Position numbers and translations under genes: made by a program
Shown: positions 33,767 through 46,581 of the stretch, piece by piece
How the letters are laid out: the number at the start of each line of letters is the position of its first letter
Numbering within the stretch: the stretch's first letter is position 1
The notes under the pieces: model-generated
What the model saw: the letters and a program-made list of their open reading frames with translations, nothing else
Told to the model about the DNA's origin: nothing
Databases searched by the model: none
Assembly (NCBI GenBank): GCA_033220425.1
Contig: CM065649.1
Location: 868,001-932,000 of the forward strand
Length of the DNA stretch: 64,000 nt
Reading direction: 5' to 3'
Origin: Lepraria neglecta
Lineage: Eukaryota > Ascomycota > Lecanoromycetes > Lecanorales > Stereocaulaceae

Positions 33767-35007
33767 ATGGCAACCGAAACACGAACCGAGAACGATATCT
33801 TAGGTCTGAGTGACTCCATGAGCCGCGTGGGTCTCAACACCGAAAATGGAGAAGAAACCCGCATCGGACCTGATGGGGAGCCAGCACCACGGACCGACGA
33901 GGAGTACGCACAATCCCAATTGACCCTTCGTGCTATTGTCTCTTCGAAAGAGGCTGGCGTCATTATCGGCAAGGCAGGAAAGAATGTGGCCGACCTTCGA
34001 GATGAGACAGGCGTCAAGGCTGGTGTTAGCAAGGTTGTGCAAGGTGTACATGATCGAGTTCTCACGGTCAATGGTGGACTAGAGGGTATTTCGAAGGCAT
34101 ACGCCATTGTTGCCAAAGGTCTACTGGAAGGCGCACCACAGATGGGTATGGGCGGAGTCATCTCTACGAACGGAACACATCGTAAGTTTGGCTCAGAACC
34201 TACCCCGGGACACGGCATCTGCAACTTTTGTACTTGTGTAACGGCCTGCAAATAGCATTCATGGTGTCTGAAGGAACAAGCTGACATTCTACCTTGGCAG
34301 CTATCCGCCTCCTTATCTCCCACCATCAGATGGGAACTATCATCGGCCGACAGGGGCTCAAGATCAAACAGATCCAAGACGCGTCCGGCGTCCGTATGGT
34401 CGCTCAGAAGGAGATGCTCCCCCAGTCGACGGAGCGAATAGTTGAGGTCCAAGGTACACCAGAGGGCATCCAGAAGGCCACATGGGAAATCGGCAAGTGC
34501 TTGGTCGATGACTGGCAACGTGGAACGGGGACTGTCCTCTACAATCCTGTTGTAAGAGCCGAGGCCGGTCGAGGAGGTCCTTTGTCGAATGCTGGTGGGG
34601 TTGGAGCCCCTCCCCCTTTCACCAGCAACCGCTCATATAACCGGACTGGTAATGGAGCTGACTTCAGTGACAATGCTGGAGGGTCCTATAATCGCCGCTC
34701 GAATTCCGATGCCGCAAACCGCGGACCTCCTACTACGACAGAGGACGGTGAAGAGATTCAGACTCAGAACATCAGTATTCCCTCTGACATGGTTGGCTGT
34801 ATTATTGGACGCGGCGGTAGCAAGATCAGCGAAATCAGAAAGAGCTCCGGTGCTCGTATCTCAATCGCAAAGGCACCACACGACGAGACCGGGGAGCGCA
34901 TGTTCACCATAATGGGTAGCGCGGGTGCGAATGAGAAGGCCCTCTACCTCTTGTACGAGAACCTCGAGGCCGAAAAAATGCGAAGAAGCCAGCAACCTCA
35001 GGACTAG
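33767..35007 (+). CDS. triple KH-domain RNA-binding protein (Rnc1/Pbp2/Hek2-like)
   Basis: Exons 33767-34181 and 34301-35007 with a 119-base intron give 373 residues. Three KH domains each have an intact GXXG loop: GKAG (about 68), GRQG (154-157) and GRGG (308-311). KH1 and KH2 are close together, and KH3 follows a Gly/Asn/Arg-rich linker, the arrangement of poly(C)-binding proteins and fission yeast Rnc1, which bind and stabilise mRNAs. The intron falls between KH1 and KH2. ATG 33767 (MATETRTENDILGLSDSM) was chosen; no better upstream Met exists in frame. Expected in cytoplasm and nucleus. Confidence 0.92.
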
Positions 35008-37310
35008 CCAAAACACCGACACGCCCTGTCCTCTTCATAGACTACAATCCATGGTCCGAAGCTAGGCATGGTCGCGCTCCAAGCTTAAGCAGATGACACC
35101 TTCGACTCGATCAACCCTTGCCCCTACACATTTATCCTTCCTCACCAAAAGTTGTCTCCCTTCATTCTCTACACCCTCCGAGTGGACACGTCTTTTCACG
35201 ACAGCTTAATGAAACGACCTCATGATCCTTTACTACCTTCAAGATTCATCATGGCTTGCACAGCGTACTATTACGACTGATGAACTTGCTTGCTCGGCAC
35301 CACCACTCCTTCCCGACTCCATGTCCCTTCGATGCGATGATACCACTTTCATCTACCCCTCCTTACTCCTTCAACGACCATAGCTCATCCAATAGCCTCG
35401 AGCCGGTATACTAGAGTGGCCTCGGGTAGGCATCTTAAGGTCTATCCCCATCACAGCTCAGGTGTGCCGTCATCTTTCTCTCTACTCACTCCAAACATCA
35501 AGCTTCGAGTCGTGTATCTAGAAAGCAGCAGTGGTTGCGAATTAGATAAAGAGGCGAGAATCTACTATTTACAGTATGGTAGACAAATTAGTCAACAATC
35601 ACCACGATGCCGTAGGAAGTGAGCACGGCAATTTGCCTCGAAAGGCTCTTTGATACCTTTTGTCTGGCGACCGTAGATAGATAATGGCTTTTGAGACGCC
35701 AAGACGACAAAACTCTGCGTCGCCCTCACCCCGCAAAGAGATTAGGGGGAGCGCCGCTTCACTGTCGCGCGATCCGGATGATCGCTGCGCGAAGCGAGGG
35801 TGGCCAAGGCTGTGCACAGGGTGCAAAGGGTGACCTGACATCTTGGAGGGAAGCTATTTCAGGACCAGGGCTTATGGATCGATCCATTGGCTACTAAGGC
35901 CCGCCAGGACCAGCCAACGCCCGGCACTTCGGTACGGAGAGTGCTCGTACAGCCCAGAAGTGAGCTACTTGATCTAGCAAGATGTGGCTAAACGGATAGT
36001 GTCCTCGCTCTATTAAGTGGCTTAGTTTTTGGCCGAACGAGTCTGACAAAGCGAAGGCACCGATCGGACCCTGTACTTGAGTGGATACGGTTAAACGGAT
36101 TGATGTCCTTGCTCTATCAAATAGCTCAGAATCAGAAAATAGTCCTCCGTAACTCATCTGTATTGATTGGAGCATTCTACGTGGTGTCCTCTGTTAAGTA
36201 GCTAGATACTTTGTCTGCGACATAGCCGGATCGGGTAAAGCGTCCGTCACCACCCTACCTTCACCTTCTAGCGGGTAAGCATGTGTGAGCCGAAGGTGAC
36301 GTGGCACGTTCCGAATCATGGTCCAAGTCAAAAATCCATTTCCGGAAAAGTGGAACAGCAACAAGTTGTATTCGAATCTGCTGAACGTCGAGACGTTGCT
36401 CGAATAGGAATACATCACCGGACGTTCATCATGGAGGATACGTCCTCTAACCCAACTGCGCTGGCTGCCCCTGCATTGCTACTTAGCATTGTGAGGATCG
36501 TCAAATTTTCGGCAGGCATATCAAAGGTGCCTCAGATGGCTTCGGCTGCTGCTTTCGAGTAGAAAAAAAGAAAAGAAGAAACCCTGCGCCGGATGTACTG
36601 GCACTCTCTACAGCCCACCTCTCGCTAGACGCTTAAGAAGACAGCTACTATGGATTCAGCATGAAAGCTTTTCAAATTAGGACGATCGTGATGAATGTAT
36701 TCATGCCAGAGCATTTCGCGGGAAATTAGCATTTACCAGACGCAATGGTCACTAGGGCGGGAAAGGAACAGGATTTTGGGGCTCTATTGGGTGGACATGA
36801 GGATCTAGGATTGTTTGATTAGTCGAAGTCGTAGATGATGTGAGTTGTCCTGCCGGTGGATAAGCATTTGACCTTTCATCTCGTAGAAAACATGAGCACC
36901 ACGATCAACGTCACGAATACAACAATTCGTTGACCTAATACTTTTTTTAATAGGCAAGTTTTGTATAATTTGAAAACATTTTTCAACACTTACCAGTGTA
37001 CTTTTCCTGTGCATGATTAAGAAAAGAGATGTGGAGTAATGCAGATAAAGAAAATTTTGGATTTTCGATATTCGTGACAATATACGCTCGGAATTCCTCG
37101 ACGCACGTATCGATGAATTCTAATTAGTCAAAGGGACTACTTGCAACAGCGATTCTCCTGATGATCATACCTAACGTCTGCTGAGACAGTAAGGAGAAAA
37201 CAATAGCACTTCCTAGCTCGAATTCATACTCGAGGTCATTGAGTCTCGATGCTTGGCCATATAAAGATCTTCATCAAATGGCTTCAAGCGCAGCCCTGGC
37301 TCAGTATCGA
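35008..37310. other. gene-poor region with degenerate repeats
   Basis: About 2.3 kb. The first part is the 3' side of the KH gene. From about 35600 the composition changes, with GC-rich 35690-35830 and then two related stretches at 35985-36026 and 36091-36133 (see repeat entry). I found no gene I can support. Confidence 0.45.
35985..36133 (+). repeat. degenerate direct repeat, two copies
   Basis: Copy one (about 35985-36026) and copy two (about 36091-36133) share ctaaacggat / ttaaacggat, gtcctcgctctatt / gtccttgctctatc and aagtggcttag / aaatagctcag. Most differences are transitions. A third partial copy (gtgtcctctgttaagtagctag) follows near 36183. The origin is unknown. Confidence 0.55.
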
Positions 37311-38005
37311 TTATCCCTGATGCGTGACATACTTGAAAGAATTCGTCCCAACAGCCGTGATGAGCTGCACTGCACTACTCGTCTCATAAAACCCCACCAG
37401 CACGCTACTCAACCCAAACAAATTAGTTGTCACCTTTGCCATCGGCGACGCCGACGAATTCGACTTCGGTTCATACGAGAACAGCAGCGGCTCGATCGTC
37501 TCGACCGGATCAGTGGCACTAGCTTCGGTACCAATGACAGTCAGGTTACAAGCAGTGGCATAGTGCACATCGTAGTCGGTGTCGAAGCAGGCGACCCAGA
37601 ACTCGAGCAGGTCGAAGCTGGTGGTGCTGGTGTCTTGAATGCTGAATACGACGGGGCCTTGGGAGAATTGGTCGGGGCTCAGTATGTAGTTGGGACTGGA
37701 GCGGGGGATGAGTTGCGCGTGGCCGAATACGGCTTTGTCCTCGGTCACGCTGGCGATGGTGAAGTTGCCGAAGTTGAGGCCTTGGTATGGGATGGGGATC
37801 CGGTTGTTGGGGTATGGAGCGGCGGTTATGTCGTCAAACTAGAACAACGCGGTCAGTCTCAAGGGCAGCATAGCGCTTCGATGATCTACTTAAGGTAATG
37901 GTATACCATGGCGAGCTGGGTCTTTGGAGTGAGCTCCGAGAGGTTTGGCATTGCGGTTGTCGAGCCTGACAGAGCAAGGGCAAGCAGGAGATGAGTTTTC
38001 CCCAT
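37311..38005 (-). CDS. secreted protein of unknown function
   Basis: Exons 37907-38005 and 37311-37838, with a 68-base intron, give 208 residues. A signal peptide is evident (MGKTHLLLALALSGSTTA), and the mature part begins near MPNLSEL. After the intron comes FDDITAAPYPNNRIPIPYQGLNFGNFTIA, a Y-x-G-L-x-[WF]-x-N-F pattern seen in a broad group of fungal extracellular proteins with a beta-sandwich-like body. Two or three cysteines and several N-glycosylation sites (NFT, NLT, NSS) are visible. No enzyme motif. Probably extracellular; a host-associated role is possible but not shown. Confidence 0.75.
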
Positions 38006-39040
38006 GGTTAGGAGGCGCAAGTTTTGGGACAAGTCTGTTGAAGATGGCCCAGAAGTAGGAGTCCAAGTTCTCTACATCCTAAAGGGGAAAGCTGATCATG
38101 GCACGCTACTTATACATGTCAACTTTTGGTAAATCCCACTACCATGAAGGATCTATGGAGCAGCCCGGGTTGCGTGGGCCTTGCATCAATACGAAGTGTT
38201 GCACCTCCTCCTGAGACGCTATTAGCCAAACAGCGAAAACGTTCGCTTAAGATTCGCTAAATCTTAGATGTAATTGGTGGCTGTCTGCTTTTTCGCCGAA
38301 AGCTGAAAGAGAAACCGCTATGGCTCTACCCTGTATATCTATCTAATGTATTTCAGCGAGTGGTCTTTACTGGGAGGTTGACTTAGGCTGGTTTTTTCGG
38401 AGTAACAGCCTGACAGCGCGCTAAGGTTGCTGCATTTAACATCAATCACGATACGTCTGCAACAAAGCTAGATGACCATAAATGTTTGTTGAACAAAAAT
38501 TTCTGCTCGCGTAATACCTATCTTCGGATACCAAGCATAAACTATCAAAAGGTTGCGTTATAGAAACATGAGTTGAATTAGTTACTTCGGAAAATTCGGC
38601 TTGAGGATCCTGCACTGTCTGTTTTCGTAATAGCGTAGGCTGAATAATATGTGATAGGTTCTTTCGCCAAGCCTCACCAACCAACTACTGACGTACTCCA
38701 AATAAGACAACTCGCCGAGTATCTAGATCCCCGCTACTGTACAACATAGACGTTATTTTTTATGATCTGCATTCGCTCTCCCAACACATTCTCTTGAATT
38801 GCATGATTTATGCCTGAATTTTGGTCCCGGTGACGATTCAATTGATTGGCGTACGTCTGGGAGGATCACGAGGTGGGCCTGCGCGACATGACACGCTGAA
38901 AACCTCAAGCGCTAGGCGCTTCGATTCATGCAGCCCCACTCAAAGTTCTAGGTCTCTCTGGCTACGGCAGTGAATGCTGTAAAGAGACAGCGGCCCTGAA
39001 CATCCGAGCCAGAGGGGATACGCACCCCCACCTTTGAAGC
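38006..39040. other. divergent intergenic region
   Basis: About 1 kb between the secreted-protein gene and the PAS-kinase gene; both promoters should lie here. No gene supported. Confidence 0.4.
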
Positions 39041-42000
39041 ATGACGGAGCTCAAGTTGAATGATGAAGGTAAGAAGCTGCTCCACTCCCATCCCGGGGTC
39101 TGGGAAGAACGATATCTCCAAAGAGTGGGGGATTGACCCCAACTACATGCGAAGCCTACATTTTGGTGGTCTGTTGACTGACCCATCATTCCAGCAGGCA
39201 CCGGGCTTAGACAGACTCTCTCACACGAGGAAGGATCAGAGCAAGATCCAGACATACTCAGGCTTCCAAAGAATAGGAGTACAGGGGATCTGTTGGCCGA
39301 CGCTACAAGGACAGCTGAGGATGGGAAGCTACGAGTCTCTTTCGACAATGGATTCGCTGCAGGCTTGGACCCAGCCAGGTCCCCTGTCATCCCTGGACAC
39401 GAGCATGGACTTGGTACATCTGGCCTGCGGCGCATACGGCAGCAGCCTCCATCTCGAGCGCCATCACAACCAACATCGCCGTCCGCTTCATATTCACTGC
39501 CTCCAAGGTCTGCTTCCATGACATTGGGCGTCTCCTCCCAAGGATTCACGCGGAGTGGACCTTCTTCGCCAACACTCAACTTTAGCGAGGACCTCTCTAG
39601 ATTCCCCTCCGAATCTCTACACTCATTTTCGTTCGCTCATCAGTCCGAAGACGCTCTTCACAATCGTCAAAGTGTGTTGAAAAGAGCTATAGATTTCATG
39701 CGTGATAGACTGGGTTTCGGGGTGTACCACCCAGGTGTTATGACTGCACAAGCCAAAGTCAGTGGAGACGCAGAGATTCAAAGTGTGGTGGACCTTCTAG
39801 TACGGGCAAACATAATTCGGCACGACGACAGTGACAAGCAAACTTCTCGACAGCTTCATGGCCCACTGACCGGGCCCGCAGACGTTGAGAAAAATGTCTT
39901 TGATAAGGCTTTTGTACCGCGGCAAACAAGTCCAACGCAATTGAGATGTTTATCAACAGACAAAGCTACACAACAACCTGGAGACGTGGACCTTTCAAGG
40001 CTAGGCTCAAGTCAACCTGAGCCATCTCTCAATAGCGAAGCATCAGCGTCTGAACCTGCTGAACCTCAATCGCCCCTCAGTGGCTCTCCCGTGCTACAGC
40101 CACGCCGTCTTTCTCCCAACCGGTCTGGACTGAGGCGCACATACACAGATTTGTCGCTACTGAATTTGCAGACCAAGCTCGTAGAAGTACTCGCGAAGCC
40201 CTACAAAGCAAGCGACCATAATTACGAAAGTCTCCTTTCCTCTCAAACACCGACAATTGGTGCTGGCACTGGCATTAATACTCCATCTCACGCACCTCAC
40301 GTACATGGGCACAATAACCGTTGGGTACCAGCTGCACAAGCTGTCTTCAATACCGAGGCCTCCTCGCCTTACACGATACTTGCCGCAAACGACCTTGCAT
40401 GTTTGGTATTCGGCATCACGAAAGGAGAACTCAAGAAGTTGAGTATGCTGGAAATCGTAAGAGAAGGTGGAAGGGCATGGCTGGAAGAGAAGCTGAGATC
40501 TCCGGGATCAGAGGCAGAGGCAGCAGCAAAGGCGCGTCCACAGTGCAGCAAAAGTGCAAGGACGAGTCCGGAGTCTTCCTTTTCATTCGGTAAAAGTGGT
40601 GGAGTCACTGCGCAGCTCCTAAGCAAGCCTTCATGGCGACAACAAAGAGCTCAGACCGATGATTGGGCTAAGAAGCCTGCCAAGGGCGAATCAAATCATC
40701 CTTCTAACAAATCTCGGGGTGTGCTCGTATGTGGAGATATAGTACCAATACAAAAACGTAACGGACACACTGGAGCTGCAAGTTTGTGGGTCAAAGAGAA
40801 ACGGGGAGGGCTAATCTGGGTGTTGGAAGAAATTGCTGAAGATATTGCGACTTTGACACTCGATGCAGAATTGCATGTGATTGGTGCCAAGGGAGCGATT
40901 GAGGTCATTTGGGGCAAATCCGAAATTTCTTCTGAAACAGAACTTCAACACTTGATCCCACACATACCCAGAAAAAGAGCTTCTTTAATCATGGACAAAC
41001 TAGGATTCTCGAAGAAAGGTGCTGTCCAGCGCTTTGCCACCATGAGCGGAGACGGCGTCAGAATTCCTGTCTCGATTACCATGGAGCCTGATGGGAAGTC
41101 TTTGCGAGTATCGAGCCTCCCTCACATTGCTGGCATAATGGTTATCTCTGCATCAACCTTACGGGTCATAAGCTCCAACTCCGTCTTCTCAGCAGCCCTC
41201 TTTGGCCAAGCGGACCTTGATGGACAACAAATCACTCAATTGATACCCCAATTTGAGGATAGTCTTGACATTCTGACTGAGGAGGATGGTGTCAGTCTCG
41301 TTGATGGTGTGGTAGTCCCAGAGAACAGCTTCCGGAGAGCGCGAGACCGGCTCGCCTTGCGCGAAGGCAATGCAAATGCTGCTTCTATGTTCTTACGGTC
41401 AGAGGGCTTGGTAGCACGTCACCGAGATGGCTCGGATATCAACATCGATCTGCAGATGCGTGTCGTCCGAAGTCAACGAAGGTTTACTAGTGACTCTGTT
41501 ATCGAGGAGCGCAGTGAGGACAGCGATGCGACAAGCGAGAATAGCAGCTTGGACACGTCTGAGATCGTCTATGCGTTGTGGATTACCTACTCGCGCCAGC
41601 TTCACTCCGGCCTCCTCCCTGGTGGCCCCACTACACCATTGCCACAGCCTGAGCCGCCATCTCCTGGCCAAGCCGACAGATCGATCTCTCCACAGCAGTT
41701 CGAGCCTGAGGACACCAAGCCAGACACTCCACCTCCGACATCGCTCAGCCAGCAGATCAAAGAGGCAGCATCACAGCCCATATCCGAGAGTCCGCCTAAG
41801 CCAGCTATTCCTGTCACCACCAAGCCAAAGGAGCTATCTAGGAGGAAAAAGAAAATCACCGACTTCACAATCCTGGAGGATATGGGCCAAGGCGCTTACG
41901 GTCAAGTCAAGCTAGCCCGTTACGCAAACGGCAAGAAAGTCGTCCTCAAATACGTGACCAAGAAACGCATCCTCGTCGACACCTGGACTCGAGACCGCAG

Positions 42001-42715
42001 ACTCGGCACGGTGCCTCTAGAAATCCATGTGCTGGACTATCTCCGAAAGCCCGAGCTGAGACAACCCAATATTGTAGAGATGACCGACTTCTTTGAAGAC
42101 GACGTTAATTACTATATCGAAATGGTACCGCATGGTCTGCCAGGCATGGATCTCTTTGACTACATTGAAATGCAAACGACGATGGACGAGACTGAGTGTC
42201 GGAATATCTTTCTGCAGGTCGTATCTGCACTGCATCATTTACACACGAAAGCACTGGTGGTACATCGTGATATCAAGGACGAAAACATTACCCTGGACGG
42301 GGAGGGCAAAGTCAAGGTCATCGACTTCGGTAGCGCTGCTTATATCAAGAGTGGTCCCTTTGACGTTTTTGTGGGGACGATCGGTACGTTCTCTTTCCAC
42401 CCCTCTCTCACAAACATCTAGCTAACTCTGCCCGTAGATTACGCAGCCCCAGAAGTTCTCCAAGGCAAATCATACCGCGGCAAAGAGCAAGATATATGGG
42501 CTCTCGGAATCTTGCTCTACACCCTCGTCTACAAAGAAAACCCGTTCTACAGCATCGACGAGATCCTCGACCACGAGCTGCGCATACCATGGATCATGTC
42601 CGAACCCTCGATTGACCTAATAAAAGCGATGCTGAATCGGGACGTCGACCAGCGCCTTACGATAACACAGGTGAAGGAACATGAGTGGTGCACTCAGGGG
42701 GTCCATGAGGATTGA
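39041..42715 (+). CDS. PAS-domain serine/threonine kinase (PAS kinase, Psk1/2-like)
   Basis: Exons 39041-39068, 39195-42383 and 42438-42715 give 1164 residues. The short first exon (MTELKLNDE) joins AGTGLRQTL in frame across a 126-base intron. PAS-like regions are visible at about 386-440 (ASSPYTILAANDLACLVFG), 530-620 and 650-700. The C-terminal kinase domain (about 896-1158) has the glycine loop GQGAYGQV (907), Lys928, HRDIKDEN (Asp1035), DFGSA (1053) and DYAAPEVL after the last intron. All catalytic residues are present. PAS kinases sense nutrient or redox state and in yeast phosphorylate sugar-storage and translation factors; the cytosolic role here follows from family. Confidence 0.93.
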
Positions 42716-43701
42716 GAGGGAGTGTCGCGCCGATGGTGGTTCATTCCTATATTTTCAAGATTTTCTGCATTTTCTTTTCTTGTTTTTCTGGAAGACATGA
42801 ACTTCATTTGGGATATAAATGGACTGGCATTAGACGTTAGCGATACCCACGAACGGCAGCAGAGCGGCTGCGTGATGATTTCCTTTCCTATAGGTGCCTA
42901 TGAAGCGGAGCGGATCTGAATGACAGCAAAGGAGAGCATGGTTCTGATTCCTGGTTATTGAAATGGAATGCGAAGATAGTGTATGCGTTAGGATTAGAAT
43001 AGAATGAGAATGAGAATGAAAAGAAAAGATGATAACTACACTATACCAAAGACTGCATGCATATTAAACCAAACACATTGACAATCATGTCCGGTTATTG
43101 GCCCAGAATACATTATGGTAGAATTCACATGTAGCAGCAATACAATTACTATGCAAGTCCAGAGAAATGTGATTGAGAATACTCATTGAATTGAATTATG
43201 TTTGTAGAACGCTAACTAGGCGTTCTTCTCTCATGATTGATGTTTCAACTATGCAACAATGCGTGTGTAAAATGCTACTCATCTCTCTCGTGCTCATGCT
43301 CAGATCATGCATTATATGCATGAAGTTGCCATTATGTGGCAACATTGTCTCTCATCCAAATGTCCCCAGACCCTTTCCCTCTCCCTCCTGTAGATGGGCT
43401 GGTCCCATAGTAGCCACACCTCTGGTAGTGGCTTTTATCCAGATAATCCGGACTGATTCCTTGACTGCATGATATAGATGCAATAGCACCGTGGCTATAG
43501 GCTGTTGCTTACTCTACGCAGTCGGCAGCTTTTCAGGCCTTTGCGTGCTTTTGTACTTGCAGCTGAAATGGTGGATGCTCGTAGGCTGACGATGCGCAAA
43601 TATGGCGACTCATCCGGGCCGTGCGGTTCACGGATCCAGAGAAGTTTGCATAGCATTTTCTCATCCCGTGTAGAATATAGTCTTCTTTCGAGTAAAGTCC
43701 T
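42716..43701. other. convergent intergenic region
   Basis: About 990 bases between the 3' ends of the kinase and phosphatase genes, with a short (gaatgagaatga) array near 43000. No gene seen. Confidence 0.4.
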
Positions 43702-46581
43702 TCATATCATGTCAAAGATATTCCTAGTAATAGGAGCCTCGCCCTTCTGGTGCGGACTCCTGGGATCCTGCTCCATCGATCTCGGGCTCAGGAGACCCTG
43801 CTCGAAGACCGATGAACCCGCGAGGTCGCCAGCAGCGGTACGATGGAAGGGGCTTGCTGTGAATTCTGCAGCACGAGGTGAAAGAAGTGATGGCGTTGGT
43901 GGGACGTCAGGATTGAATGCCCGCTGTGGCAGTTGAACAGGGACCAGTCGTGGTAGTTCCTGGCGAAGAGGAAGCTGTCGTTGGCTGAGTGGTCCTTGCC
44001 GTCGGCTTAGGAGGCTGCTAAAACCTGCTGGGAGACTGGGCATTGGTCTCAAAGGACGCGGCGGGGGTGCTAATTCTGGTTCCTTAGCTTCAGGAGTGAT
44101 CGTCGTTGAGGAGGCTGCATCACTTATTTCCATACCTTCAATTCTTGGTGGTGAAAGTGGAGCCGAGCTGTGGACGACGGTGTCCATATCCAACACCTTT
44201 GGCGGCGGTAAAGTAGCTGAGCTATGCTCCGTGCTGTCTCCTTCCGTGACTCTTGGTGTAGAAACGTCGGGAGAGGATGTGTGGTCAGCATGATCCAAAT
44301 CCTTCGCAACTTCTTGCAAGTCTTTCGCCACCCCACCAGCAGGCGGTGCCTCTTTCTCCTCAATAGCTTCACGCTCCATCGTGGAAGGTGATAGTACGAC
44401 ATCCACATCTGTGTCCATCAGCCTGGGCGGTGATGGGTTGTTCCCCCCTGCTTCGCTGTTGACAATATTTGCTTCTCTCTCGAACTCCCTCGGCGCCTGG
44501 CCAGGAGACCATTGCATGTATGGCGGAGCTGACGATGGGCCTGGAGTGACATCACCTGTGATGACAGGTGCGAGTTGAGCCGAGCCTGGTGGACTGAAAG
44601 AATTGCAGCGTCCGACAGGAGTCTCTCGTAGGGACTGAGATGGCGCGGTCAGAGACTTTTGCGGTGGACTTCGAAGCGATGAGGAAAGTCGACCGGTCTT
44701 CATGTCGGGATTCAGAAGGACGTTTGGATTCGAGCGTCCTGATCCTAGGCTTCGCCACGAGTGCCAAGCAGAAACACCTGTTACGTGTGCCCTGGGCAGC
44801 TTTGACTTGAACTCGGATAGCTGATAGATCAAATTCATGTTTGGCCCAATCCACCTGCTTCGATTCTTGACCGCGTCGTAAGCTTCCTGCACCGTGAGCT
44901 GGAGATTCCTGTATAGCCCATATGCAACAACAAGGCTTGCTGATCTGCTCACTCCGCATTGGCAATGTACCAGGACTCGCTTCTCCTGCCGAACTCGGTT
45001 GTCAATAAGTTCACATAGCCGTAGTAGGTCGTCCACCACGTTAGTGTTGTGGTCCCAAGGAACGTGGATATATTCTGGCTTGGGCTTCCATGCTTTTGGT
45101 GTCGTTGGCACTGACCTTGTAGCATCATCGGACTGCTCTTCAAATGCAGAACTGAACGTCTTTTCCGAGTTTGCCGTCTGTGGTTCCGAACTGCTGTCTC
45201 GACCAGCGAAACGAGTGACTTCTGTGTCCATAGCCATTTGCATTTTTTCCTCCTCTGTCTGTTGCCCTGCGGCTTCCTCTGTGGCTACCGTGAACGGATT
45301 CTTGACCTCCCGTGCCACATTCAGAACAACATCGAATTCTCGAGCTTCGATATGGCTAGGCTCCAGGTAGAGATAAACGAGCGGGTCATAGATACACACC
45401 GGGCCTTGTGGATATGCAGGCGACTTGGCTTCTTGGGACAATGGAAGATCATAGTCAGTCTCTTCTTGCACATGCTCTAGAGTCTGCTTCGTGACTGGAG
45501 AAGATACTGTGCTGTCAAAGGAGGGCGGGGGAGAGAAACTGAGTGGAGGTCGGAATTTTGCGAATCGACTTGATGTGGCCGGATTGCTGAAGGCCGGTAA
45601 TCGCATACCGCCCTCAGGAGCGACGGTAGGGGAGTTTAGAGGCCCGCTCGAAGATATCTGCAATGCTCGTAGAGTGCGGATCTGGTGATCTGAGGGAGTT
45701 GAAGGCACGATGCTCGGTCTGTCTCGGGCTGGTTTGGTGGTAGTGATGGTGGTGGGAGCCTCGGGTGTCGTAATAGTCAATCCCAAATTGCTGGGCTTTT
45801 TCCTGGGAGCTTTGGGAGGAACAATAAATGCTGGTGTTGGTGGTGCGGAAAATGCATGGGATGCACCTGAAGTATTTGAAAAAGCCAACTTCGGAAGAGA
45901 GGGTCCTTGTCGGTTTGATGCTGATGTATTTACAGACAGGTTTTTCATGTTGCGCAACTTCTTGTTTGGTGATTCTGCTGGTTCCACGCCCGGTAGGGTT
46001 GGAAATGAGCTAGAGAACTGATCCTTCCGATCCTTGTCTTCCATCGTTTGCTCTGGGACTGAGTTGGTTCTTGGAGTTTTGAAAGATGCGAAAGGAAGTA
46101 GCGATTCTGGTGATTCGGGGGGTGAATTTGGAGATGATTCAGTGAGTGAAGACTCGATGGTAGAGATGGTGGTGGTGGGTGAAGACTCGTAAGATTCATT
46201 AAAGGTCGAGGCGGAATCTCGGCGAAGTATAGGTGACGATAATTGAGAATTGTTGTGGGGTCGCTTAGCAGCAATGTTGATAGTCCTGCCCGGTACTTCT
46301 GCCGCCACGGAGTCTCTTTCGTTTGTTTCTAGCTTGTCTGGGCCGTTTCCAAACACGGACATGAACGAAGGTAGAGATGCCAGCAGCGACTGCGAACTCG
46401 ACGTTACCGGCATGCTTGACTCTTGGAAGGTGGCCGGATAGATCCTCCTTGTAGGCGTGTACCGCTGCTGAGGTGAATAGGCTACCTCTGCGCCATGAGA
46501 TCCTTCTGTTGGACAAGCATTCGGGCGGCTCGAATGGAAATCAGAGAATAAGGGTGGAGTATGAGGGCCGTCTACTGCCAT
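43702..46581 (-). CDS. MSG5: Msg5-like dual-specificity MAP-kinase phosphatase
   Basis: One exon, 959 residues from ATG 46581 (MAVDGPHTPPLFSDFHSSRP); the frame is open upstream but that part looks like leader. The catalytic signature is VHCQCGVSRSAS with Cys540 and Arg546, in the HC-X5-R form of protein tyrosine/dual-specificity phosphatases; a preceding YIHVPWDHNTNVVDDL segment carries the general-acid Asp. The catalytic domain (about 420-610) is split by an acidic insertion. Long Ser/Pro-rich arms flank it, and the C-terminus ends RNIFDMI. In yeast Msg5 dephosphorylates Slt2 and Fus3; a role in cell-integrity MAPK damping is inferred. Many SP/TP sites suggest it is itself a MAPK substrate. 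Confidence 0.88.
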   Translation of the reverse strand: MAVDGPHTPPLFSDFHSSRPNACPTEGSHGAEVAYSPQQRYTPTRRIYPATFQESSMPVTSSSQSLLASLPSFMSVFGNGPDKLETNERDSVAAEVPGRTINIAAKRPHNNSQLSSPILRRDSASTFNESYESSPTTTISTIESSLTESSPNSPPESPESLLPFASFKTPRTNSVPEQTMEDKDRKDQFSSSFPTLPGVEPAESPNKKLRNMKNLSVNTSASNRQGPSLPKLAFSNTSGASHAFSAPPTPAFIVPPKAPRKKPSNLGLTITTPEAPTTITTTKPARDRPSIVPSTPSDHQIRTLRALQISSSGPLNSPTVAPEGGMRLPAFSNPATSSRFAKFRPPLSFSPPPSFDSTVSSPVTKQTLEHVQEETDYDLPLSQEAKSPAYPQGPVCIYDPLVYLYLEPSHIEAREFDVVLNVAREVKNPFTVATEEAAGQQTEEEKMQMAMDTEVTRFAGRDSSSEPQTANSEKTFSSAFEEQSDDATRSVPTTPKAWKPKPEYIHVPWDHNTNVVDDLLRLCELIDNRVRQEKRVLVHCQCGVSRSASLVVAYGLYRNLQLTVQEAYDAVKNRSRWIGPNMNLIYQLSEFKSKLPRAHVTGVSAWHSWRSLGSGRSNPNVLLNPDMKTGRLSSSLRSPPQKSLTAPSQSLRETPVGRCNSFSPPGSAQLAPVITGDVTPGPSSAPPYMQWSPGQAPREFEREANIVNSEAGGNNPSPPRLMDTDVDVVLSPSTMEREAIEEKEAPPAGGVAKDLQEVAKDLDHADHTSSPDVSTPRVTEGDSTEHSSATLPPPKVLDMDTVVHSSAPLSPPRIEGMEISDAASSTTITPEAKEPELAPPPRPLRPMPSLPAGFSSLLSRRQGPLSQRQLPLRQELPRLVPVQLPQRAFNPDVPPTPSLLSPRAAEFTASPFHRTAAGDLAGSSVFEQGLLSPRSMEQDPRSPHQKGEAPITRNIFDMI

